This document shows, piece by piece, positions 7,770-14,150 of a DNA stretch of 39,358 nt; within the stretch, counting starts at the first letter, position 1, and every line of letters starts with the position of its first letter. This DNA comes from Oscillospiraceae bacterium (lineage in GTDB: Bacteria; Bacillota; Clostridia; Oscillospirales; CAG-272): the NCBI GenBank assembly GCA_015063325.1, contig SVUK01000002.1, forward strand, positions 1 to 39,358, in the 5' to 3' direction. The notes beneath the pieces are model-generated. The model worked only from the letters and a program-made list of their open reading frames with translations, had not been told where the DNA came from and ran no database searches. The position numbers and the translations under genes are program-made.

Positions 7770-9143
7770 TCAGGAAAGTTTCGGCGTTTTGGCAAGGCTG
7801 GCGGCAATTTCCTCATCGGTGGGGATATAGTCGGTCATGGTGCCGTTGTGGAACTGCTCGTATGCATACATATCAAAGTAGCCGGTACCGGTCAAGCCGA
7901 AGACGATAGTCTTCTCTTCTCCGGTCTCTTTGCATTTAAGCGCCTCGTCAATGGCAACGCGAATTGCATGGGAGCTTTCGGGCGCCGGGAGAATACCCTC
8001 GACGCGCGCGAATTCTTCGGCGGCGGCAAACACGTCAGTCTGCTTGACACTGGTGGCTTCCATCAGCCCCTCGTCGTAAAGCTCGGAAAGGATGGAGCTC
8101 ATGCCGTGATAGCGGAGCCCTCCGGCATGGTTGGGCGCCGGCATAAAGCCGCTACCCAGCGTGTACATTTTTGCAAGTGGGCAAACCTTGCCGGTATCGC
8201 AGAAATCGTAAACATACTTGCCGCGCGTCAAACTCGGGCAGGAAGCCGGCTCGACGGCGATGAAGCGGTAATCGGCTTCACCGCGCAGTTTTTCGCCCAT
8301 GAAAGGCGAAATCAGACCACCGAGGTTGGATCCTCCGCCGGCACAACCGATGATGATGTCGGGTTTGATGCCGTATTTATCCAACGCGGCTTTTGTCTCC
8401 ATACCGATGACCGACTGGTGCAGAAGCACCTGCGCAAGAACGCTACCCAAAACATAGCGATAACCTTCGCGCGTAACGGCTGCTTCGACCGCCTCGGAAA
8501 TGGCACAGCCTAAACTGCCGTTCGTGCCAGGAAATTCCTCTAAAATTTTGCGACCGACTGCCGTTTCGGTGGAAGGAGAGGGTGTTACCGACGCACCATA
8601 GGTACGCATAACCTCGCGGCGGAAGGGCTTTTGTTCGTAGGAAACTTTGACCATATAAACTTTGCAATCCAAATCAAAGTAGGAGCACGCCATGGAAAGC
8701 GCAGTTCCCCACTGCCCGGCTCCGGTCTCGGTTGTTACCCCTTTGAGTCCCTGCTTTTTGGCGTAATATGCCTGCGCAATGGCGGAATTAAGTTTGTGGC
8801 TTCCGCTGGTGTTGTTCCCCTCAAATTTATAGTAGATTTTGGCAGGCGTTTGCAATTTTTTCTCCAAGCAATAGGCGCGAACCAGCGGAGAAGGACGATA
8901 CATTTTATAAAAATCCAAAATTTCCTGCGGAATGGGAATCAACCGATCGGTGTTATTCAGCTCCTGCGCAACGAGCTCATCACAGAACACGTGGGAAAGT
9001 TCCTCGGCGGTCATGGGTTTTCCGGTGCCGGGATTGAGAAGGGGCGCCGGCTTGGTTTTCATGTCCGCGCGGACGTTGTACCAATATTTTGGCATCTCGG
9101 ATTCTTCCAAATAGATTTTGTAAGGGATTTTTTCGTAAGGCAT
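7770..9143 (-). CDS. trpB: Tryptophan synthase beta chain, TrpB2 type
   Basis: 457 residues, longer than classical TrpB (about 400) and typical of the TrpB2 subgroup. The PLP lysine lies in GSHKLNSA (about residue 113) and the PLP phosphate loop is CAGGGSNLGG (about 260). The family makes tryptophan from indole and serine. No trpA or other trp gene is adjacent, so indole salvage or serine-related chemistry is possible. The frame is open upstream to 9293, but AGGAGT before the ATG at 9141-9143 and the T-box leader at 9205-9482 place the start at 9143. The T-box indicates control by uncharged tRNA-Trp. Confidence 0.93.
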   Translation of the reverse strand: MPYEKIPYKIYLEESEMPKYWYNVRADMKTKPAPLLNPGTGKPMTAEELSHVFCDELVAQELNNTDRLIPIPQEILDFYKMYRPSPLVRAYCLEKKLQTPAKIYYKFEGNNTSGSHKLNSAIAQAYYAKKQGLKGVTTETGAGQWGTALSMACSYFDLDCKVYMVKVSYEQKPFRREVMRTYGASVTPSPSTETAVGRKILEEFPGTNGSLGCAISEAVEAAVTREGYRYVLGSVLAQVLLHQSVIGMETKAALDKYGIKPDIIIGCAGGGSNLGGLISPFMGEKLRGEADYRFIAVEPASCPSLTRGKYVYDFCDTGKVCPLAKMYTLGSGFMPAPNHAGGLRYHGMSSILSELYDEGLMEATSVKQTDVFAAAEEFARVEGILPAPESSHAIRVAIDEALKCKETGEEKTIVFGLTGTGYFDMYAYEQFHNGTMTDYIPTDEEIAASLAKTPKLS

Positions 9144-9204
9144 TTCAAACACTCCTTTGCCTGTTTCGGCTGAAAATTTTGTGAGGGGTTCGGAGTTCCC
9201 TTGG

Positions 9205-9482
9205 AAGAAAAAAAGCCCCTGACTATCTCTCGATAGCCGGGACGAATCTCTCCGTGGTGCCACCCGGAATGAAGGGCTTTGCCCTCCGCTCATAACACAT
9301 ACCCCAGATATGCGGCGTCAATGATAACGGGAACGCGCCCCGTCGAAGCCTACAAATGCACGCGCCTGCATCCTTCGGTTCGCCCTCAAAAGTCCATTCA
9401 CAAATCACGCAACGCCGCGATTCCACCATCTGCGGCTCTCTTTGGAAGCGCCCGATCTGCTACTCGTCTTTCTCATCGGTTT
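9205..9482 (-). promoter_or_regulatory. T-box riboswitch leader, tryptophan specific
   Basis: The T-box core GGGTGGCACCACGG is at 9252-9265 on the minus strand. Next comes a strong terminator hairpin at 9215-9243 (arms around GGCTATC and GATAGTC) followed by seven T residues. Upstream, the Stem I region shows an AGAGAG-type box near 9430. The specifier loop reads GTGAATGGAC, with a UGG (Trp) codon at 9394-9396 followed by A. Uncharged tRNA-Trp should stabilise the antiterminator and allow trpB2 expression. Limits are approximate. Confidence 0.9.
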
Positions 9483-9488
9483 GTTACA

Positions 9489-9516
9489 GTATACTCCCAC
9501 AAAAAGAATTTGTCAA
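9489..9516 (-). promoter_or_regulatory. Promoter of the T-box/trpB2 transcript
   Basis: On the minus strand TTGACA (9511-9516) and TATACT (9489-9494) are separated by 16 to 17 bp. Transcription would start near 9482, directly before the T-box Stem I. Confidence 0.8.
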
Positions 9517-9583
9517 GAGTTTTTGCATAATTTTGCAGAAAAATTTTTAAAATTTCATTTTTTTGAAAAAACAAATTTTTCTA

Positions 9584-9612
9584 TTGACATTTCCGGAAAA
9601 AGTCAGTATAAT
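9584..9612 (+). promoter_or_regulatory. Consensus promoter of the CAU tRNA gene
   Basis: TTGACA at 9584-9589 and TATAAT at 9607-9612 are perfect and 17 bp apart. They lie immediately upstream of the tRNA at 9624, as expected for a strong stable-RNA promoter. Confidence 0.92.
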
Positions 9613-9623
9613 AAGAGCGTTAC

Positions 9624-9700
9624 GGACCATTAGCTCAGTTGGTCAGAGCCACCGGCTCATAACCGGTTGGTCCAAGGTTCGAGCCCTTGATGGTCCACCA
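9624..9700 (+). tRNA. tRNA with CAU anticodon (Met or lysidine-modified Ile)
   Basis: 77 nt with encoded CCA. The acceptor strand GGACCAT pairs with ATGGTCC, the D-arm is AGCTCAGTTGGTCAGAGC, the anticodon stem-loop is CCGGCTCATAACCGG with CAT at 34-36, and the T-arm is AAGG-TTCGAGC-CCTT. The anticodon alone does not separate elongator Met from the AUA-reading Ile tRNA that TilS modifies. The GGACC acceptor resembles clostridial examples of both, so the charge identity is left open. It does not look like an initiator because the acceptor and anticodon-stem features differ. Confidence 0.93.
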
Positions 9701-9735
9701 AGAATGGGAGGCATGCGTTGCATGCCTCCCATTCT
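9701..9735 (+). terminator. Perfect 16-bp hairpin directly after the tRNA
   Basis: AGAATGGGAGGCATGC (9701-9716), loop GTT and the exact complement (9720-9735) start at the base after the tRNA CCA. The stem is very strong but is followed by TGCTTGAC rather than a U-tract. It could act as a terminator or a processing signal, or be part of the repeat found downstream. Confidence 0.65.
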
Positions 9736-9775
9736 TGCTTGACATTTCATCGCCCGAATCTTCTCCATTCCGCAA

Positions 9776-9860
9776 GGAATGGAATGCAATGCGCACAGAA
9801 AGGTTTGCTTTTGGGAAATATTGGCGCATTGCTGGGTTCTGAGCCCTTGATGGTCCACCA
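9776..9860 (+). repeat. Repeat copy A ending in a duplicate of the tRNA 3' end
   Basis: This 85-bp unit contains GGAATGCAATGCGCA near its start and ends GAGCCCTTGATGGTCCACCA (9841-9860), identical to the last 20 nt of the tRNA at 9681-9700. The preceding GGGTTCT resembles the tRNA T-arm. A diverged second copy is at 10071-10150. No coding potential is recognised. Confidence 0.8.
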
Positions 9861-9862
9861 AA

Positions 9863-9894
9863 AATTCCGTTCACGCAAGTGAGCGGAATTTTTT
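9863..9894 (+). terminator. Rho-independent terminator after repeat copy A
   Basis: AATTCCGTTCAC (9863-9874), loop GCAA and GTGAGCGGAATT (9879-9890) form a 12-bp stem with one G-U pair, followed by a T-run to 9896. It begins three bases after the duplicated CCA end and probably ends the tRNA transcript. Confidence 0.8.
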
Positions 9895-10024
9895 ACTTCT
9901 TCACACTTTACTTTTCACTCTTTCGGCGTGAACGGAATTTAAGTAAAAGTGAATAGTGAAAAGTGAAAAAGTGAGATACACAAATTGTGAAAAACGTATT
10001 TTTGTCAGAGCCGCAACGGAGACC

Positions 10025-10038
10025 GAGCCCTTGATGGT
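10025..10038 (+). repeat. Third, truncated copy of the tRNA 3' end
   Basis: GAGCCCTTGATGGT matches the tRNA 3' region (9681-9694) and then runs into TTTTTCC instead of CCACCA. It sits between repeat copies A and B. Confidence 0.6.
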
Positions 10039-10070
10039 TTTTTCCGCTTGCTCCTCCCCCCCTTTCGCAG

Positions 10071-10150
10071 AAAAGGAATGCAATGCGCAAAGAAGATTTT
10101 CATTCTGTAAATATCGGCCCATTGCCGGGGTTCTGATCACTTGATAAAAT
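10071..10150 (+). repeat. Repeat copy B, diverged
   Basis: Shares GGAATGCAATGCGCA, AAATAT(T/C)GGC, CATTGC and GGTTCTGA with copy A. It ends in TCACTTGATAAAAT, a decayed form of the tRNA-like GCCCTTGATGGTCC. The rest of 9895-10174 is AT-rich and holds no gene I can support. Confidence 0.65.
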
Positions 10151-10174
10151 TTTACTGAATTCTCCATCTCTCGC

Positions 10175-10202
10175 TTGCCTTTTTCCCGATTTATGTTATA
10201 AT
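10175..10202 (+). promoter_or_regulatory. Promoter of the GrpB-like gene
   Basis: TTGCCT (10175-10180) and TATAAT (10197-10202) have a 16-bp spacer. The -10 is perfect and the -35 matches at four positions. The predicted start near 10209 gives a leader of about 27 nt. Confidence 0.65.
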
Positions 10203-10235
10203 AGAGTAGAACCAAAAAACGATGGGGGTTACGCG

Positions 10236-10802
10236 GTGAAAAAAGAACTTTCGGAAATGAGCTTAGAAGAACTTTGGAAATTATTCCCCATATTTCTTGT
10301 TCCGCACAATGAAAAATGGGCTGACGATTATAGAAAAATGGAAACTTTTCTGCAAACTATTCTTTCCGATTTCCCGGTAAAAAGGATTAGCCATATCGGA
10401 AGCACTGCAATACCGCAAATTTGGGCAAAGAATATCGTTGATATTCTTGTAGAGGTTTCCGATAACACCCCTGTCATTGATGTTTCAAATGCGCTGAAAC
10501 AAAATGGATTTTTGGAAATGTATGCAGAAGAAAAGAGAATCGCTTTGAATAAAGGATATACGAAGAACGGATTTGCGGATTCGGTTTATCATGTTCATCT
10601 CCGATACATAGGCGACAACGACGAATTGTATTTCCGGGATTATATGACGGAATATCCCCAAATTGCCAAGGAATACCAATCTCTAAAACTTACCCTTTGG
10701 AAAAAATTTGAACACAACAGAAGTGCGTACACCGATGCAAAAACCGATTTCATTCGAAAATGGACGGCGGAAGCTCGCGAAAAATATAAAAACAGATACT
10801 AA
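10236..10802 (+). CDS. GrpB/UPF0157 family protein (nucleotidyltransferase-like fold)
   Basis: 188 residues. The typical GrpB opening is PHNEKWADDYRKMETFLQ at about 22-39, then RISHIGSTAIPQIWAKNIVDILV at 49-71. The GST motif and two aspartates recall the nucleotidyltransferase fold of this family. HVHLRYIGDNDELYFRDY and the final KTDFIRKWTAEAREKY are also family features. The activity is not established for the family. A GTG start at 10236 is chosen because GGGGG lies about 7 nt upstream. The next ATG (10257) has no ribosome site. The gene lies next to a GNAT gene on the same strand. Confidence 0.8.
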   Translation: MKKELSEMSLEELWKLFPIFLVPHNEKWADDYRKMETFLQTILSDFPVKRISHIGSTAIPQIWAKNIVDILVEVSDNTPVIDVSNALKQNGFLEMYAEEKRIALNKGYTKNGFADSVYHVHLRYIGDNDELYFRDYMTEYPQIAKEYQSLKLTLWKKFEHNRSAYTDAKTDFIRKWTAEAREKYKNRY

Positions 10803-10858
10803 CCGCTCTTCATAAATTTTGAAGATACAATTTTTTTATAAACTTTAAGGATATAATA

Positions 10859-11341
10859 ATGGAAATAAAACTGATGACAAGGACCGAAGAAACCGTTAAA
10901 ATTTACTTTGAAAAAGCACAAGATCCATTTATCAAAGCAATGCTTCCGCAAAAGGCACAAAGTGTGAAAGAAGCCCTTGCAGACTATCGTGAAACGCTTT
11001 TGCCTTCTGCAACGAGTTACGGCCGCACAATTTGGGCGGACGGACAATACGTTGGCGACGTCTGGTGCTACTGCATAGACAGCGCCGAAGAACCGAACGC
11101 TATGCTTAGTTACTGCATTTTTAATTGCTCTTATCGAAACAAAGGAATTGCAACAAAAGCCGTTTCTTCGTTTTTGCAAGAGATTTACCGAAAATTTAAG
11201 CTTCAATCCATCGGAGCCTTCACATTTTCGGAAAATCTCGCCTCCATCAGGGTACTTGAAAAAGTTGGTTTTTCCTTCATAGAAAACTTTACAGAGGACG
11301 GAAAAGAATCAAAATATTATCAGCTCACATTTCAGCAATGA
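10859..11341 (+). CDS. GNAT-family N-acetyltransferase
   Basis: 160 residues. The acetyl-CoA pyrophosphate loop appears as YRNKGIATKA at about 99-108 (Q/RxxGxG/A), followed by FSENLASIRVLEKVGF at about 125-140, the usual RimJ/RimL-type ending. The substrate cannot be told. AAGGA sits 8 nt before the ATG. It follows the GrpB-like gene by 56 bp and shares a terminator at 11362-11393. Confidence 0.85.
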   Translation: MEIKLMTRTEETVKIYFEKAQDPFIKAMLPQKAQSVKEALADYRETLLPSATSYGRTIWADGQYVGDVWCYCIDSAEEPNAMLSYCIFNCSYRNKGIATKAVSSFLQEIYRKFKLQSIGAFTFSENLASIRVLEKVGFSFIENFTEDGKESKYYQLTFQQ

Positions 11342-11361
11342 CAATTCTCTACCGAATCAAA

Positions 11362-11393
11362 AAATGCCGCCGGATAATCCGGCGGCATTTTTT
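11362..11393. terminator. Bidirectional terminator
   Basis: AAATGCCGCCGGA (11362-11374), loop TAA and the exact complement (11378-11390), with T residues to 11393 on the plus strand and A residues before the left arm. It separates the convergent GNAT and GH94 genes. Confidence 0.9.
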
Positions 11394-11409
11394 GAAAGAA
11401 GACGTTTGA

Positions 11410-13857
11410 TTACCACGTCATTTTGATTTCGTTGGAATCGCCAAGTTCTGCATACGAAACGCGGTTTGCAGCATATTCCTTGCCGTTGACGACAAAGCTC
11501 TTTTTGCCGGTCTTTTCGGCAAAAATTCGCACCATCTTACCGTGAACAGGAAGTTCCACTTTGAATTTTTCCAAGAAAGAATGCTCCGCCGGTACCAAAA
11601 TCAACTCGTCGTCCTGCGGCTGAATGCCGAACAGATCGGTCAGGAAAATCTTTACCACCAGTGCGCCGCTTCCCGTAAACCAGTCGTTGAGAGCAGAACC
11701 GTCCACGTTGATTTTGGGGTTATAGCAATAGGCATTCTGCATAATGTAGGGCGTTTTGTCCACCCACTTGTAGGAAATGGGCAACAGCTTTTTGATTTGT
11801 TCATTTGCCATTTCATCCAGCCCGATGTGGTAGAGCGCATGAGTCAGGAAGAGCGAGGCATGGATGTAGGTTGCAGCGTTCTCCGCCGTTCCTGCCGGCA
11901 GTTTGCCGATCCGCCCAACGGTCCCGGCGGAATCGGGGTCAAAGGGCACGTCAAAGGTGCGCAGACCGTATTTATCATCCAACCGCTCGCAGGCTTTAAT
12001 AATATCCTTTTCGTAGGACTTATCGTACAATCCGGAATTTGCAAAAGAGGAAACCGACGTGGAGGAAACGCGGGCTTTGCCGTCAACATCATGGAAAGAA
12101 CCAACGAAGAAGGACTTTTTATCGCCCCAACCGTGAACCACACGGCGCTCGCCGTCTTTTTCCTGAATGGCATGTTTGAAGAATCCGGCTTTGATCGTTT
12201 CCTGCGCGGCTTCGTATTCGGCAATTTTATCGTCCATACCGCCGACCTTTTTCAGAACTCGGATCATCGTGGTAAAGTTATCATAGGCTTGCAGCGTTGC
12301 CATAACCGAAACACCATCGCCGAAGCGTTTTTCCTTATTTAACGGTTTTCCGATGGTATCGATTGCGTCGTTCCAGTCGGCATACAGCATCCGTACGCAC
12401 CCGGTTTCGGGGACGATATTGCGCACCAACCGGTCGGCAATGCGGATCATGTGCATCAGCACACTGTCCTTCATCTCCGACGGGCGAACGATTTCTGCGT
12501 CTTCCTCCACAATTTCGTAGTAGCCGAGAACTTGATCCAAAAAGGCAAAATCGCCGGTGTAACGGAGGTAATAATCCATACAGTTGATCATCCAAATACC
12601 CATGTCGATATAGTTGGCAAGATCCATTTTGGAGACCAATCCGGGCGTTGGGATGGAGAAAAAGCGCGGTGCACGACCGTTCGGGAACAAATGGGAGAGT
12701 ACGACCTCGATCTTTTTGCGCGTATCCTCGGCGTTCCAAATAAGCGATTGCTCAAGCTGCTGGGCAACATCGCGATACCCAATATTTCCGCCGCCGCCCA
12801 TATCTTTTCCAAGAGCGCAAATGTTGACCTGATACTGCACCTTGCGCAAAAAGGCTGACAACACTTTTTCCGAAAACGGAACACCCGAAACGCGCTCGAC
12901 TTCAAAATGCAGGTCGCTCTTCATGGGGTGGTCGATGCGAGCATAGAGTTCGTCGGCATAGGCGCCGGAGAGATCTACACGGTCATGCGTGGTGGAAAAA
13001 CGATACTCCAAGCGCGCTTCGCCGGAAAGTTTCAGAGTCGTCACGTCACCGGCGATAGCGTAATCGTCGAATGCTTTGCAGTGAATGGGATTTTCAATTT
13101 TGCACTCGCGCGCAACGCGAGCGTTATTCAGCGTGCAGTTGATGCCGCCGGCAAACTGAGCGCGTGCGGTTGTCTGTTCACGATAGAGAATTTCGGCTCC
13201 CTCGATTGCAACCTGACGAATTCCCTCATGGAAAATGTTGCAATCGCGGCGGTTGCCCTCGGAAACGTCAAAGAAAATTGTGTTTTCATCCTCTACTCTT
13301 GCCTCTTTGAAATAGCGGTACCAAAGGGTATGGTTGCTGTTATCGTTGCGCAGATAGGGGTTGAAATAGGAAGAGATTGTGATTTGTTCGGGAGTGTTCT
13401 TTCCGGGCAGAACGGCAACGGAAAGATGAATATCTTTTGTATCCGACAGAAAAACGCGAACGGCAAAGGTCATATTTTCCAACTCGGTAAAATAGAACAC
13501 CGAATGCTCGGTAAAAACGGTATATCGGCGCGAAATATCCTCGTTTTCCAAAATGGGCATTCCCAAAAGCGAGGTGAGCTTCCCTTCCACATTAGCAAAA
13601 ATAGCAATGGTGGGCTCGTCTCCCTCTTTAACTTCCGGGAAGATGGTGAACTGACCGTCCAGCGCGCGCAAATATCCGCAAGCGTACGCCCAAAGCAGGC
13701 GTCCGTCATAAATATACGGCTGGCGCGTATCTCCCTTGGTACGCGGATATGCCAGTACCGATTCATCCTCCAAAAAGTAATGCGGCTCGGCAATGGCTTC
13801 CTTTTTGCCAGATTGAACCATTTTTTGGATATGTTTAACCTCTTCAAAAAATTTCAT
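11410..13857 (-). CDS. GH94 family glycoside phosphorylase (cellobiose/chitobiose phosphorylase-like)
   Basis: 815 residues, full length for GH94. An N-terminal beta-sandwich (about 1-270, with YPRTKGDTRQPYIYDGRLLW) leads to an (alpha/alpha)6 catalytic barrel from about 300. There, GGGGNIGYRDVAQQLEQ near 365 is the phosphate/substrate region, and YADWNDAIDTIG near 500 carries the general-acid aspartate. Such enzymes split beta-linked disaccharides with phosphate to sugar-1-phosphate in the cytoplasm. There is no signal peptide. The gene is last in an operon with a beta-helix lipoprotein and a tiny lipoprotein, which suggests intracellular use of oligosaccharides released outside. Substrate not resolved. 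Confidence 0.88.
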   Translation of the reverse strand: MKFFEEVKHIQKMVQSGKKEAIAEPHYFLEDESVLAYPRTKGDTRQPYIYDGRLLWAYACGYLRALDGQFTIFPEVKEGDEPTIAIFANVEGKLTSLLGMPILENEDISRRYTVFTEHSVFYFTELENMTFAVRVFLSDTKDIHLSVAVLPGKNTPEQITISSYFNPYLRNDNSNHTLWYRYFKEARVEDENTIFFDVSEGNRRDCNIFHEGIRQVAIEGAEILYREQTTARAQFAGGINCTLNNARVARECKIENPIHCKAFDDYAIAGDVTTLKLSGEARLEYRFSTTHDRVDLSGAYADELYARIDHPMKSDLHFEVERVSGVPFSEKVLSAFLRKVQYQVNICALGKDMGGGGNIGYRDVAQQLEQSLIWNAEDTRKKIEVVLSHLFPNGRAPRFFSIPTPGLVSKMDLANYIDMGIWMINCMDYYLRYTGDFAFLDQVLGYYEIVEEDAEIVRPSEMKDSVLMHMIRIADRLVRNIVPETGCVRMLYADWNDAIDTIGKPLNKEKRFGDGVSVMATLQAYDNFTTMIRVLKKVGGMDDKIAEYEAAQETIKAGFFKHAIQEKDGERRVVHGWGDKKSFFVGSFHDVDGKARVSSTSVSSFANSGLYDKSYEKDIIKACERLDDKYGLRTFDVPFDPDSAGTVGRIGKLPAGTAENAATYIHASLFLTHALYHIGLDEMANEQIKKLLPISYKWVDKTPYIMQNAYCYNPKINVDGSALNDWFTGSGALVVKIFLTDLFGIQPQDDELILVPAEHSFLEKFKVELPVHGKMVRIFAEKTGKKSFVVNGKEYAANRVSYAELGDSNEIKMTW

Positions 13858-13893
13858 TCCTGTTTTCTCCTATTGTATTTGCTTTTTACACAT

Positions 13894-13926
13894 GCAAAAC
13901 GCTTCGGCATTGCCGGAGCGTTTTGC
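13894..13926 (-). terminator. Hairpin between the tiny lipoprotein gene and GH94
   Basis: GCAAAACGCTTCGGC (13894-13908) and GCCGGAGCGTTTTGC (13912-13926) form a 15-bp stem with a 3-nt loop. On the minus strand only a weak U-stretch follows. It may attenuate rather than stop transcription into GH94. Confidence 0.55.
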
Positions 13927-13959
13927 TGTAGTTCTTCTCATTTCTTCAAAACAAAGAAA

Positions 13960-14109
13960 TCAAACGACGATTGACCATCCGCCGTCGTCTTCTTCAACCG
14001 TCGGTTCGAAATCCAACTGTTTTTCATCCTCCTTTTTCTCCTGCTTTGTGCAGGCAAACAGAGCGGTTGCCAAAAGAAGGGCGAGAATGAGCGCAATGAT
14101 TTTTTTCAT
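13960..14109 (-). CDS. Tiny lipoprotein, 49 residues
   Basis: Begins MKKIIALILALLLATALFAC, a lipoprotein signal peptide with the lipobox cysteine at residue 20. An acidic/basic tail of 29 residues ends in EEDDGGWSIVV. AAAGGAG lies 8 nt upstream of the ATG at 14107-14109. It sits 41 bp after the stop of the large lipoprotein gene, whose signal peptide is similar (MKKILALLLAVLLF). That may reflect a duplicated 5' end or a genuinely small accessory lipoprotein. No function can be assigned. Confidence 0.65.
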   Translation of the reverse strand: MKKIIALILALLLATALFACTKQEKKEDEKQLDFEPTVEEDDGGWSIVV

Positions 14110-14150
14110 TTTTCTTTTCTCCTTTTTTATCTTCTTTTCGTTTTCATTTC

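Noticed and set aside
6288-8513. A 741-codon open frame on the plus strand
   Set aside because: It lies entirely antisense to ackA and trpB2, which are certain genes. The translation has no recognisable domain, and its length follows from the codon bias of the opposite strand.
9144-9293. N-terminal extension of trpB2 by 50 codons
   Set aside because: The extension translates the T-box and its terminator; the proper ribosome site is just before 9143.
9635-10215. Small open frames antisense to the CAU tRNA and its repeats
   Set aside because: Their sequences are translations of the tRNA complement (for example GPTGYEPVAL) and of the non-coding repeats.
12907-13974. A 355-codon open frame on the plus strand
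   Set aside because: Antisense to the GH94 gene; its translation has no domain.
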